A stretch of 64,000 bases of DNA from Ophiura sarsii (Eukaryota; Echinodermata; Ophiuroidea; Amphilepidida; Ophiuridae): the NCBI GenBank assembly GCA_035610835.1, contig CM069449.1:15477963-15541962 (forward strand), given 5' to 3'. Below, piece by piece: positions 43,496-55,299 of this stretch (positions are counted from its first letter, which is position 1; each line of letters opens with the position of its first letter). The notes under the pieces are model-generated. The model was not told where the DNA came from. It made no database searches and saw only the letters and a program-made list of their open reading frames with translations. Both the position numbers and the translations under genes were made by a program.

Positions 43496-45025
43496 TAGAT
43501 CTTGCTCTGGTAAAAGAACAGGGCACCTTGATTTTTATAAGAAAATGATCCCTAGTGACCTCTTCTTGATCTTTGGCCTGGTTATGATGATTGATTTGTT
43601 TTCTTGTCTTATCAATGCCTACAAAATTAAACAAATCCGGTCAAAATCGGAGCATGTCTTACATTTTACCCCTGTTTAGGTCAATGACCCCTTGTGACCC
43701 CATGTGACATGTCACTTTTAATCGCTGAAGACCCTATATGTCAGTACATGGATACAAGGAATCTTTTGACCAATTCTGACAATCATCAATCATTTCCTTA
43801 TGAAAAATAGCATTTTGAGTGATTGGAGTAAAAATTGACATTTTAAACCCATAGTGACCCCTTGTTGACCTTTGACGTTGACCCCAAGAAAATCATTGAC
43901 GTTTTTTCTTGTCTTATCAATGCCTAAAAGATAAAAAAAATCCGGTCAAAATCTGAGCATGTCTTACATTTTACCCCTGTTTAGGTCATTGACCCCTAGT
44001 GACCCCATATGTCATGTCACTTTTAATCGCTGAAGACCCTATATGTACATGGATACAAGGAATCTTTTGACCAATTCTGACAATCATCAGTCATTTCCTT
44101 CTAAAAAATAGCATTTTGAGTGACTGGAGTGAAAATTGACATTTTGACACATAGTGACCACTTGTTGACTTTTGACCCCAAGAAAATGATTGACTTTTTT
44201 CTTGTCTTATCAATGCCTACAAGATTAAACAAATCCGGTCAAAATCGGACCATGTCTTACATTTTACCCCTGTTTAGGTCAATGACCCCTAGTGACCCCA
44301 TGACATGTCACTTTTAATCGCTGAAGACCCTATATGTGCATGGATACAAGGAATCTTTTGACCAATTCTGACAATCATCAGTCATTTCCTTCTGAAAAAT
44401 AGCATTTGAGTGACTGGAGTGAAAATTGACATTTTGACACATAGTGACCCCTTGTTGACTTTTGACCCCAAGAAATTGATTGACTTTTTTTCTTGTCTTA
44501 TCAATGCCTACAAGATTAAACAAATCCGGTCAAAATCGGACCATGTCTTACGTTTTACCCATGTTTAGGTCAATGACCTCTAGTGACCCCATATGACATG
44601 TTACTTTTAATCGCTGAAGACCCTATATGTGCATGGATACAAGGAATCTTTTGACCAATTCTGACTATCATATGTCATTTTCTCCCGAAAAATAGCATTT
44701 TCAGTTCGAGGAGTGAAAATTTACAATTGGACCCCTAGTGACCCCAAATATTTTTTGATTTTAAAAACTATTACATATGCGTACGGTCATAAGGAATATG
44801 TTGACCGATTTTGACGATTTCACTAAATTGAAAGGGCGTTTTAAGTACAAATCAAGTTTTGACCCCTAGTGACCCTTGTGTGACCTTTGACCCCTAACTG
44901 TGAAGACCCTATATGAAAGTCAGGTAGGGAGTCCTGACTAAGTTTGATGATTGTAGCATGTAAACTCTAGATGGGTTGGGATGAAGAACTAGATTTAGTT
45001 TTGGTCTAAGACCAGGGCACCTTGA
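43496..45025. repeat. ~295-bp tandem array rich in TGACC words
   Basis: The landmark AATCGCTGAAGACCC recurs at about 43721, 44026, 44317 and 44610 (spacing 305, 291, 293). The ends carry the same AGATTTAGTT..GGTCTAAGACCAGGGCACC border as 32550-33495. TGACCCCTAGTGACCCC and TGACCTTTGACC recur in the units. Non-coding. Confidence 0.9.
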
Positions 45026-45308
45026 ATTTTGCATGTGCTAAAGAGTCGTAAGATCTCAATCTGTTCAAATTCATGATAAATGATCTGCTCCATCATACCT
45101 TCAATATGGTGTGCCTGAACGTAGTGTGCTTGGACCGGTTTTAGTTTCTTTTAATACATGTTCCCACGGAGAAATGATGTGCTAATACAATCTTAATTAT
45201 CATTTCTATGCCGACGACTCGCACATGTATGTGTCTTTCAAGCCTACTCAAAATGATGCTGATTGTGCACTGATAAATTGATAAGCTGGCATCATGTGTG
45301 ATTGAATT

Positions 45309-45632
45309 ATACACCTATTAGTTGTAAGACGCACTATACGACCCCCGGGAGTGGTGCGTCACTTTACCGAGGTGCGTCAACTTCTCATGTACCATGACGC
45401 AGCCTGTGTCAAAAAACGACGGACCATTGCCATCCAAATACGCACCCTCAGTCAACTATCAGCCCATTCGCACCCATGTAAAGTGACGGACCTTTACGCA
45501 CCCTCCGTCAATTTTTTGACGGACCAAAGACTGCCACTGACGTACCCTCCGTCAAGAATTATTGGTAAACGACGCACCCACGACGCACCTCTCCCGGGGG
45601 TCGTATAGTGCGTCTTACAACTGATAGGTGTA
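45309..45632. mobile_element. TA-flanked foldback MITE (TACACCTATTAGTTGTAAGACG)
   Basis: Ends TACACCTATTAGTTGTAAG and CTTACAACTGATAGGTGTA. The ~40-base arms run on through GCACTATACGACCCCCGGGA. The interior repeats GACGCACC/CCGTCA. The 85-codon open frame inside is an artefact. Confidence 0.8.
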
Positions 45633-45639
45633 TTATCAC

Positions 45640-46390
45640 ATGATAATTATGGTACTGCCGACTGGCTAAAAAGTCTATACACGACAAAGATATGAGCGAC
45701 GTGAGTTCGAATCTATAGAGGTCTTTCTTTTAAAGACACAACACTGGGCTGATGGTATTGTATTGCGCGTCAGTATTGCTGAGTCGCATTACGCTGTTAT
45801 GACTTTATTTCACAATATGTCGCAAAATGATGCAAATCTATAATGCTATGTAAACACGATATTACTTTATCTATGCTATTCAGATTTCACCTGCAGATAA
45901 CTAACATTCACATCTTCCAATTACACATAGCAATGACCATGTTTCTACGGATTCCAGCATGTAAATAAAAACGGCAAGTGATGCAAAATGCAAACCCCGT
46001 TTTATCGTGCATAAATTATGCAAATTAGGTATTATGTGTCAAATAATATTCAAAATTTGGATTATTTCAATAGAGCTGTTTGCTAACTTTGATTTAGGAA
46101 CACCAATAAATCCCGACCACTTCCGTTGGTGTTTTATACTCAAAATGGAAAAAATACAATTTTAAAGAAATATCGGTTACATTCATTATAAATTGGACCC
46201 AAAGTGCATTTGATACATGCTCAATATTGCAGACTTCGCTCAAGTAAATTACAAACGGTCTACAAAAACTCATGGTGGTACTCTTAAAAAAAAATCTCGT
46301 TAACTAGAAGCCTTTTGAATGTCGTCCGTCTTGCGTATTGCTAACTGGGGAGTCTGATCTATATTCACTTACAAAAATTAAAACAAAAAG
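45640..46390. other. Non-coding stretch
   Basis: AT-rich; I see no gene, RNA or clear repeat. Confidence 0.4.
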
Positions 46391-46394
46391 TAAA

Positions 46395-46665
46395 CACCTT
46401 TTAGGGGCGATATCCAAACTCTACAGTGATTTTAAATCATTTTTCTATCGATTTTACAACGATATTCCAACGGTATTTCGTTCTATTGTTAAAAGCATAG
46501 GAAAAAGATCGGTGATTAACTAGAAACCTCTCTACTTATCTGGCGTTAACAATAGAACTATTGTAGTTCTCTCGATGACTCAATTAGTGAAGCAGACACA
46601 TCAAAGCGCGAGGAAGGTTGTGTTATATTCTTTAAGAAATACTATTTATAAGCTTTTTAAATCCG
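46395..46665. repeat. Dispersed repeat, copy 1 of 3
   Basis: Includes AGGGGCGATATCCAAACTC, ACGGTATTTCGTTCTATTG, ATCGGTGATTAACTAGAAACC and GGCGTTAACAATAGAAC. The same blocks, inverted, are at 54405-54640 and 55040-55290. Short open frames in it do not look coding. Confidence 0.75.
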
Positions 46666-47086
46666 ATCATAAAATGTTTACGTTCACCGCCGATCAATGT
46701 ATCTGGTCGTCTAGAAATATGAATTCAGCTACCGCTCCATCACTCTATTCATCTATTGTTTGGCGCAGTATTGCCAAGATCTTGTGAAAGTAGCCCATTT
46801 CCCCCTTCATTCCATTGAAATCAATGCTGAAAACATTTTGGCGATAGGTCACGTAACATATTTGTACAATGGATGGGTGATGACGGAGGGGGCGTAATAT
46901 ATTGACCATCGTGTTTGGAAGTATTATACAATATAATACCTATGTATTATACAATATATAATCCAAGTCATTAGTTTAGAGAGGATATTGTTTCCGACTT
47001 TTGTCCTTTCGATTTTAGCCTCCGATTTAAGAGATGTTTGTATTTTGAACCCTATGTAATGTTTTTCTTCAAAACGTTTATGTATA

Positions 47087-47160
47087 GCCTTCATTAGCTC
47101 AAACGTCAAAGCGCCGGCTTTACAATCATGAGGTCAGTGGTTCGAATCCTGCGGATGGGG
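47087..47160 (+). pseudogene. tRNA-Val-like sequence (TAC) in a dispersed repeat
   Basis: 74 bases with TTAGCTCAA, an anticodon-like loop holding TAC, and GGTTCGAATCC (perfect B-box core). The T stem does not pair, so it is a tRNA-derived repeat head. Sister of 3850-3923. Confidence 0.55.
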
Positions 47161-47378
47161 ATGGTTTTCTTTTCTGTTTTGTTATTACACTGTTTGTTTT
47201 TATAAATTGACAGGATTGCTTATCGTTCGCTATATTTATTGAATGTTGAATGATATTTTTTTCTTTTGCAATTTCACTGCGATAAAGAATGTCCTGTAAA
47301 TATAATTGTGTTTACTACTCCTAGGCCTACATTGAATGGCCCCTAGCTAGTCTATGAACATGATCTGCAAAGGCCAAT

Positions 47379-47572
47379 CAGGGCTGTCAACTCTCCCGCA
47401 TTAGGCGGGAGTCTCCCGCATAGACACTCTTTCTCCCGCACTCCCGCATAGCATATAAAATCTCCCGCATCAACAAAATTACCTCAATTAAAGTGTGTAT
47501 CAACACCTTTATACTAGCTTCCGTCGGTACATTTGCGATTTTGACCATGAATCCCAAAAGTTGACAGCCCTG
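47379..47572. mobile_element. Insertion with CAGGGCTGTCAAC ends
   Basis: Ends CAGGGCTGTCAACT / AGTTGACAGCCCTG are perfect inverted repeats and hAT-like in sequence. The interior repeats TCTCCCGCAT. The empty site in the sister repeat (3620-3640, minus strand) reads GGCCAATTGTTATG, so at most one base was duplicated. Confidence 0.65.
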
Positions 47573-47981
47573 TTGTTATGTAAATAAGAAGCCAGTCGGC
47601 TCATGTCCTTGAATCGATTTTCCTATTTCCTACACCACCGAAACATTATTTCAATAATAATAATACAGGCACATTGATTTGTATTACATAACGGCTGGCA
47701 TTTACTTTACAAGTTTAGCTCAATCGATAATAACACACAACGAGTTTCTATTGTATTGGCATGTTGCATAGGAGTAGGACAGTTCGGTGGTATACCGCGG
47801 TTCATTCACATTTAATGATGCCTTGCACACTAAACAGTCAGTGGAAAATTAAAATGAAATCGTAAATAATTCCACATTCCAAAATAAACTATAATTGAAC
47901 AATAATGAATAATTATACGAAATGATAAACAATATCGAAAACTAATAAAAAATGTATATAAACGATTAAAATAAAATTTCA

Positions 47982-48053
47982 AGACGTGATAGGAGTCGAA
48001 CCCACGACCTCCGGTTTACTAGTCCAATGCTCTACCGCTGAGCCAACTATGCG
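47982..48053 (-). pseudogene. tRNA-Thr-like sequence (AGT)
   Basis: On the minus strand: GGCTCAGCGGTAGAGC (D arm), loop CTAGTAA (AGT) and GGGTTCGACTCC (B-box). Acceptor and anticodon stems pair poorly, so probably a decayed or tRNA-derived copy. Confidence 0.5.
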
Positions 48054-48355
48054 CTATGTGAACGCAATAACAAACAACAGTAATATGGTTCAACATACCA
48101 CTCTTCTCTAAATTGGATGTTTAAAATGCTTTATATTTCTTAATCTTGGTAGTTTTAAGATAGTTTCTCGTTCAAAAGTTGATTATTTACTGTTAAAGAA
48201 AGTAATTCTGATTTAAATGTAACGAATAACACTACTTTTTGAAACAATTCTAGATATATTATATTTCGTTTGTACAGCATTTTGTCGATTTATGTGCACA
48301 CTTTTACGACTTAGTATTGCATCATGGGCTTTTTGCCGGGCACGCGAGGACTTGA

Positions 48356-48736
48356 ACTACCAAAACCCTATTGTATATTTCACGGACATACATTATGCTA
48401 ATGAGCTCATTAAATGACGTCACTCACATCATCGGGTTTTGCCGATGATTGAAATCCGTTGATTGAAATTCTAGGTCGAGTAAAATGATGTTCTTATTTG
48501 TTGTCTGTGAGCTTTTCTGATTTTTTTCCCGTATTGGAGTATTTTTTTTATTGAAAATAGACAGTTCAAATTAAACGTTGGTTCCAAGTTCAAGTAACAG
48601 CACATGTATTAAAGGCGACAGCAAAGGCAATATGCAAGCAACATTTGAGAAAAAACGATGCCCGACTTTGCAAGAAAGTGTACGGGGAAGTGTACGGGTG
48701 AACATGACAAACCAAAACAGCCTCCGTGGCGCAATT

Positions 48737-48776
<40 letters not shown>

Positions 48777-48944
48777 GAGTCCAGCCGGGGGCGTTGTTAC
48801 TTTTTGCATTTAATGCAGATCGACAAATCACAGTAAAAATATAATATTGACAAAATCACAGACCACTTACACAAAATCGCATCCGCGCATGCTCCTGTCG
48901 TGATCAAAATCTACCACACAAGCAATGGGCGAGTTTTATAAGTG
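48356..48944 (+). mobile_element. ~600-bp dispersed element carrying a tRNA-Asn sequence, copy 2
   Basis: Inverted relative to copies at 8964-9567 and 53729-54332. It has lost about 13 bases (CTAGTAATAATCA region) directly before the tRNA, between two CCT triplets. Confidence 0.75.
48720..48793 (+). tRNA. tRNA-Asn (GTT), copy 2
   Basis: Same body as the other two copies. The upstream deletion happens to supply G as first base, so all seven acceptor pairs form (one T-G). The T stem still has one G-G mismatch (GGTGG/CCAGC). This is the best cloverleaf of the three. Internal promoter boxes are intact, and no T-run terminator follows directly. Confidence 0.65.
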
Positions 48945-49172
48945 ACTTGGGAGCGAAGCGAGTCATGTGATTTTTGTCCAGGACAAACACTTGAGATGTA
49001 CACGCCCCTTTAAGAATCGGTTTACAAAGTACGGGATTTGTTATTCGTTAAATCTAATAAATCATAGACTCATTTTATAGACAACAACACCGTGTTGAAA
49101 AACCCGTGTGTATTTAGGGAATAGTTGAATGAGAACTATTTTTGGGTATAAAGCGCTGAGGATTTCAGGAAA

Positions 49173-49245
49173 ACCGCAATAGCTCAGTTGGTTAAGATTA
49201 GGACTCTCAATCAGCAGGCCGTACGTTCGAATCTTTGTGGCGGTT
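49173..49245 (+). pseudogene. tRNA-like sequence
   Basis: Acceptor ACCGCAA/TGGCGGT pairs at six of seven positions, TAGCTCAGTTGGTTAAG is a good A-box and GTTCGAATC a B-box core. Anticodon (CTCTCAA loop) and T stems are broken, so identity is uncertain. Confidence 0.5.
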
Positions 49246-49259
49246 TATATTCCTTGTGC

Positions 49260-50000
49260 TCTATACTTAGAGCGGTGGAGTCTGGGTAGAGGTCGGTTAG
49301 GGTTTTAAGTATGCCGAAATATAATATTTATTATTGTTCTCTCATTATACGTCCATTCGGGGTTTTCATTTATATTGACATAATTTTAACGTTATTTATT
49401 TATTTTGTATTTACTTTCTTAATTGTTGATGTTTATTTAATTATTTATCAATCAATTAATTATAAATAGGCCTTAATATACTATTTTATTGATATAATTA
49501 TTAATCTATATATTATTTATTTACATTAATTACTTAATTTCTTCATATTTATTATTTATTTATTATTTATTAGGTCACGTTCAGAGTGTATGCAACATTC
49601 TTAAATAGTCTAAAAACGCAGAAAAATGACACTATTTAGGGAGTAAGATTCATAATGCTACTTGATTACACACATTATGCCTATACCAGAAAACAATAAC
49701 ACGTTGTATGTTTAATGGCTCCCATAGGCCTATTGTTTAGTATTCAATGATAACATTATCCATGCTTGTACCAGGGAGGTGTCATTGACACCTCCCTGCT
49801 TGTACTGCTTACTCTAAAATCATCCACGGCTGAACAATAGTCTTTAAAGGCCACATCAAGGATGATTATTCTTATGACGTTAACGAGTGGATTACGATAA
49901 GTCTAGCAATGAATAGGCGGCTACAAACATATCGTTTGAGTCGGGGTTTGAGGAGTGTCGCGATTAGCCTCTATCACCTGCCATGATAAAACCTGGCACT
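49260..50000. other. AT-rich non-coding stretch
   Basis: TTATTTATT-type low complexity at 49380-49580, then unremarkable sequence. I see no gene. Confidence 0.5.
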
Positions 50001-50759
50001 TCCCATAGCAAAAAAAAGGGACGTTGCTGGGGGCTACCCGGTACCTACCGGGTAGCCACCAGGTACTACTATGATTGTCTTAAACCATGAGGTAGCGGAT
50101 GGCCACCGGGTGGCCATCGGGTGTCCATCCGATAAATTTTCACATGCAAATTAGTAGGTACCAGATAGCTATCGGGTAGCTACCGGGTGGTCATCTGGTA
50201 GCTTATATGCTAATTTATGCAAATTAGGTTCCTGGTAGCTACCAGGTGCCTTTGAAAGGGAACCAATAAGTAACTTTTAACCATGAGGCATCTGGGGGCT
50301 ACCTGGTGACCACCGGGTAGCCACCAGGTACCTTGAGGTAGCGGATGGCCATCGGGTACCATGAGGTATCGGATGGCCACCGGGTACCATGAGGTAGCGG
50401 ATGGCCACCGGATGGCCACCGGGTGGTCATACGATAAATTTTCACATGCAAATTAGTAGGTACCAGATAGCTATCGGGTAGCTACCGGGTGGTCACCTGG
50501 TAGCTTATATGCTAATTTATGCAAATTAGGTTCCTGGTATTTTGGCCTATAACTGCGTAATGGAATACATCTTGCACCATAACATTTACGGCTTCCATCT
50601 AATGGTCACGTCACGTCACGTGTGGCTAACCATGATATAGTATGTGTGCAACTCAATGGTGACATTTCATGTAACATTGTGCGTCTAAAATGAGAACCAA
50701 TAGAGTTATGCAACTCAAATTTTGGAATGCGATTAGTTTAGTTTAGTTTATAGTTAATT

Positions 50760-52330
50760 TAGTTAGTTATTTTAAGTAATTAAATAGTAACTTATTATTT
50801 AATTCATTCATTTAAGTAATTGATTAAAATTAATTAATTTAATTGATTAATATTAATTCATTGTTAATTGATTGATTGATTGATTGATTCACATTTAATT
50901 AAATAATCATTTATCTATTAATGTTATTAAGTTATTACAATTCATTATTAATTAATTATCAATTTGATTTATTAATTAATTATCAATTTGATTTATTAAT
51001 TCTTTAACTTATCAATTCATTCATTTATTAATTTATTAATTCATTAATTTATTAATTCATTAATGTATTATTTCATTAATTTATTAATTCATTAATTTAT
51101 TATTTCATTAATTAATTTATTTATTTATTTATCAATTAATTTATTTAATAATTCATTAATTTATTAATTCATTAATTCATTAATTTATTAATTCATTAAT
51201 TTATTAATTCATTAATTTATTAATTCATTAATTTATTTATTAATTCATTAATTTATTAATTCATTAATTTATTAATTCATTAATTAATTAATTAATTAAT
51301 TTATTAATTCATTAATTTATTTATTCATTAATTTATTAATTCATTAATTGATTAATTCATTATTTTATTAATTCATTAATTTATTAATTAATTTATGCAT
51401 TCATTATTAATTTATTTGTAATTTATTTATTTATTAATTCATTAATTTATTAATTCATTAATTTATTAATTCATCAATTCATTAATGTATTAATTCATTA
51501 ATTTATTAATTCATTATTTCATTAATTTATTAATTTATTAATTCATTAATTTATTAATTCATTAATTTATTCATTCATTAATTCATTAATTTTTGAATTC
51601 ATTATTAATTTATTTGTAATTAATTAATTTATTAATTAATTTATTTATTAATTCATTAATTTATTATTTCATTAATTTATTAATTCATTAATTTATTAAT
51701 TCATTAATTTATTAATTCATTAATTGATTAATTCATTAATTGATTAATTCATTATTTTATTAATTCATTAATTTATTAATTCATTAATTTATTAATTCAT
51801 TAATTTATTAATTCATTAATGTATTAATTCATTAATGTATTATTTCATTAATTTATTAATTTATTAATTTATTAATTTATTAATGTATTAATTTATTATT
51901 TCATTAATTTATTAATTTATTTAATTCATTAATTTATTAATTCATTAATTCATTAATCCATTAATTCAATAATTTATGAATTTATGAATTCATTATTAAT
52001 TTATTTGTAATTTATTTATTTATTAATTCATTAATTTATTATTTCATTAATTTATTAATTCATTAATTTATTAATTCATTAATTTATTAATTCATTAATT
52101 TATTAATTCATTAATTTATTAATTCATTAATTGATTCATTCATTAATTTATTAATTCATTATTTTATTAATTCATTAATTTATTAATTCATTAATTTATT
52201 AATTCATTAATTTATTAATTTATTAATTCATTAATTTATTAATTTATTAATTCATTATTAATTTATTTGTAATTAATTAATTAATTAGTTAATTGATTAA
52301 TATTAATTCATTCATTATTAATTGATAGTT
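50760..52330. repeat. AT satellite (TTAATTCATTAATTTA)n
   Basis: About 1.5 kb of a ~16-base unit TTAATTCATTAATTTA with TTATTTC and TTGATT variants, about 85-90% A+T. It lies between inverted GGTCACGTCAC blocks (about 50604 and 52608). Confidence 0.95.
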
Positions 52331-52939
52331 TACGTACTAACGTAGTAATTTCACATACATTCGTAATATTGTTATTTTGACCATGTACGTACATACATTT
52401 TTTTTTACCATGTCCCCTCTGGGTGTTCGTACTTACTGAACCACACGTACCAAATTCAACAAAAAATCTCCCAAACACTTATTTAGTGTTGTGTGCCATT
52501 AATCCCTTCTAGACTCTAAATACAATACCCAATACCAACACACCCCCACCCCTCACACCAGATTCATTCAAAACATCACCCAAACACTTATCCACATAAC
52601 TTAAAGTGACGTGACCATTGGAGGTAAGCCAAATTTACATGGTCTATATAATGTAAGTGTATTAAGCTTACTTATTATGTAGCTTATTAAGCTTGCTATA
52701 TTTTACACATTTTAGTCATCTACAGTACAATTTCAAGGATATATATTCCACATAACTGTTCTTAAGACAATAGGGATTCACAATTCACATACAAATGTCA
52801 AATACCTTCAAAAGGAACCAAAATATCCATCATATATGCTCCACATCACAACTGCCATGATCATAGCTATAGTGCAGACAACAGCAAATTTGAAATAGCA
52901 GTTGGTCATCATGTGATCTTTTGCCTTGACCTTTGACCA

Positions 52940-53151
52940 TTTGCTGCTGCCTTCCTGGGGACTCATTTTCAGAGACTAAGTTTGCTGGTGCCTTCCTGGG
53001 GACTCATTTTCAGAGACTAAGTTTGCTGGTGCCTTCCTGGGAGCTCATTATGTTTGCTGGTACCTTCCTGGGGACTTATTTTCAGAAAGTAAGTTTGCTG
53101 ATGCCTTCCTGGGAGCTCATGATGTTTGCTGGTGCCTTTCTGGGGACTCGT
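52940..53151. repeat. Minisatellite (TTTGCTGGTGCCTTCCTGGG)
   Basis: TTTGCTGGTGCCTTCCTGGG with either GACTCATTTTCAGAGACTAAG or AGCTCATTATG as tail, about five units. The repetitive open frame through it is not a gene. Confidence 0.85.
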
Positions 53152-53285
53152 TTGAGGCATCGGAAAGGTACCGGCTAGCCGGTGCTATCTGGTACCTTTC
53201 AAATAGATACCAGCAAGCTATCCGGTGACCATCGGATGACCACCGGGTGGTTACCCGGTAACCTTTTTTTTTGCTATGGGTTGTA

Positions 53286-53704
53286 CCCCCGGGGGGGGGG
53301 CACTCAACTTTTTTTGGGGTAGGGGTGTGCCGCCCACCCAAAAAGGGGGCTAAAGAACTGAACTGAGTGGATTTTATGACGAAAAATAGGGTCTTAGGAA
53401 CTGATTTTTTTCCCCCCAAAATAGGTTTTGAGAACTAGCCTATAGTTCAATTTTCGATTTATTTTGGTTTAAGAACGCAAAATTTTCGAAAAATTGGGGC
53501 TTTGGAACACAAAATTGGTGCTTTGGAACGCAAAATTAAGCGATTTTTGAATTTTCAATGAAAATGGGGTCTTAAGAACTGATGCAGGCTCAAAAGGGGG
53601 GGGGGGGGGGGTGTCATAAGAACTAGCAGCAGAGGGTGAAAAAGGGGGTCTTCAGCGCGGCACCTAACTATACCCTTTTCAAATGTCAGTGCCCCCCTCC
53701 GGGA
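53286..53704. mobile_element. MITE with CCCCCGGGGGGGCACT ends
   Basis: G-rich start CCCCGGGGGGGGGGCACTCAAC and end GTCAGTGCCCCCCTCCGGG are inverted. The interior repeats GGGGTCTTAAGAACTGA and GGAACGCAAAATT. Non-coding. Confidence 0.65.
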
Positions 53705-53728
53705 CTTGTACTAGAAACCCGATAGGTG

Positions 53729-53896
53729 CACTTATAAAACTCGCCCATTGCTTGTGTGTTGGATTTCGATCACGACAGGAGCATGCGCGGATGCGATTTT
53801 TGTGTAAGTGGTCTGTGATTTTGTCAATATTATATTTTACTGTGATTTGTCGATCTGCATTAAATGCAAAAAGTAACAACGCCCCCGGCTGGACTC

Positions 53897-53936
<40 letters not shown>

Positions 53937-54332
53937 AATTGCGCCACGGAGGTGATTATTTACTAGGCTGTTTTGGTTTGTCATGTTCACCCGTACACTT
54001 CCCCGTACACTTTCTTGCAAAGTCGGGCATCGTTTTTTCTCAAATGTTGCCTGCATATTGCCGTTGCTGTCGCCTTTAATACATGTGCTGTCAGTTGAAC
54101 TTGGAACCAGCGTTTAATTTGAACTGTCTATTTTCAATAAAAAAATACTCCAATACGGGAAAAAATTCACAAAAGCTCACAGACAACAAATAAGAACATC
54201 ATTTTACTCGACCTAAAATTTTAATCAACGTATTTCAATCATCGGGAAAACCCGATGATGCGAGTGACGTCATTTAATGAGCTCATTAGCATAATTTATG
54301 TCCGTGAAATGTACAATACAGTTTTATAAGTG
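53729..54332 (-). mobile_element. ~600-bp dispersed element carrying a tRNA-Asn sequence, copy 3
   Basis: Ends CACTTATAAAACT and AGTTTTATAAGTG are 13-base inverted repeats, the clearest ends of the three copies. Confidence 0.8.
53880..53953 (-). tRNA. tRNA-Asn (GTT), copy 3
   Basis: Body identical to copy 1 at 9116-9189, with intact A and B boxes and the same acceptor and T-stem mismatches. Confidence 0.6.
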
Positions 54333-54404
54333 AGGTGTACAATCTGGCAAATGGGTCGCTCTCTACGTCACAACAGGGGTCGGGTGAACACTGGTCAGCT
54401 TAAT

Positions 54405-54640
54405 AATACAATCTTCCTCGCGCTTTCATGTGTCTGCTTCACTAATTGGGCCATCGAGAGTACTACAATAGTTTTATTGTTAACGCCAGATAAGTAGAGA
54501 GGTTTCTAGTTAATCACCGATCTTTTTCCGATGCTTTTAACAATAGAACGAAATACCGTTGGAAATATCGTTGTAAAATCGATAGAAAAATGATTTAAAA
54601 TCACTGTAGAGTTTGGATATCGCCCCTTAGCACTGTTATT
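54405..54640. repeat. Dispersed repeat, copy 2 of 3 (inverted)
   Basis: Shares GGCGTTAACAATAAAACTATTG-type and GGTTTCTAGTTAATCACCGA blocks with 46395-46665 and 55040-55290. Confidence 0.7.
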
Positions 54641-55000
54641 CATCTTGCAAGCTTGATTTTGTCCAACCAAACGTTCAGTCGACATTGTGATTATTTAAAT
54701 TTTAAATTTCAAGATAATTGTTTTTGAAATGTTTTCATCGAAGTGTTATCTCAGGGCTGTATATATCGTCGCTGTTCTGACACACCGGCACATGTGCCAT
54801 TTTGGGCAAAATGATTTAAGTTGCATTTTATGATCTACAAATGAAACTCTTTATTCTCCAAAAAAAATTGAGACAAAAAGGTAAATAATTAATAAGATAC
54901 CGCACTAATTAGTGTGATATGCCAGGGTTTTAACATAATACCGGCATGAAAACCTCATTTTGATTACTGACATACCGGCACATCACAATATTCTGCCATA

Positions 55001-55032
55001 GACCACCGTCACTGCAGACGGTGACGGTGGTC
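55001..55032. repeat. Perfect 12-bp-arm palindrome
   Basis: GACCACCGTCAC, an 8-base loop, then the exact complement. It sits between two copies of the dispersed repeat. Confidence 0.8.
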
Positions 55033-55039
55033 TCTAAAC

Positions 55040-55290
55040 TATATTATAGTATTTCTTAAAGAATATAACACAACCTTCCTTGCGCCTTTGATCTGTCTGC
55101 TTCACTAATGCAGCCATCGAGAGTACTACAATAGTTCTATTGTTAACGCCAGATAAGTAGAGAGGTTTCTAGTTAATCACCGATCTTTTTCCGATGCTTT
55201 TAACAATAGAACGAAATACCGTTGGAAAAGCGCTTTTAAATCGCTAGACAAATGCTTTAAAAGCACTGAGAGTTTGGATATGGACCCTTA
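55040..55290. repeat. Dispersed repeat, copy 3 of 3 (inverted)
   Basis: Closest to 46395-46665 (AAAGAATATAACACAACCTTCC, CTGCTTCACTAATG, AGGTTTCTAGTTAATC). Confidence 0.75.
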
Positions 55291-55299
55291 ACAAAAAGT

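Larger units (their letters stand above)
46930..47650. repeat. Dispersed repeat, inverted relative to 3540-4150
   Basis: Carries the same tRNA-like segment and flanks as 3540-4150, plus an extra ~194-base insertion (47379-47572). Confidence 0.7.
50002..53280. mobile_element. 3.3-kb unit bounded by CCCATAGCAAAAAAAA inverted ends
   Basis: Left edge CCCATAGCAAAAAAAAGG, right edge CCTTTTTTTTTGCTATGGG. Both sub-terminal zones consist of GGTAGC/CCACCGGGTGGCCATC-type words (50030-50470 and 53165-53265) in opposite sense. Within lie AT satellite, a unique 600-base stretch and a TTTGCTGG minisatellite. No transposase. Host duplication is at most TT. It may be a large non-autonomous DNA element of unknown family. 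Confidence 0.6.

Noticed and set aside
45351..45608. 85-codon open frame with repeated basic words
   Set aside because: It spans the inverted-repeat MITE 45309-45632 and follows its GACGCACC repeats.
52933..53178. Repetitive open frame with LLVPSWEL units
   Set aside because: Runs through a minisatellite whose unit happens to be a multiple of three in part; no other coding evidence.
48609..54079. Open frames crossing the tRNA-Asn sequences (48609-48809, 53864-54079)
   Set aside because: They translate a tRNA gene and flanks of a dispersed element; identical peptides reflect repeat identity.
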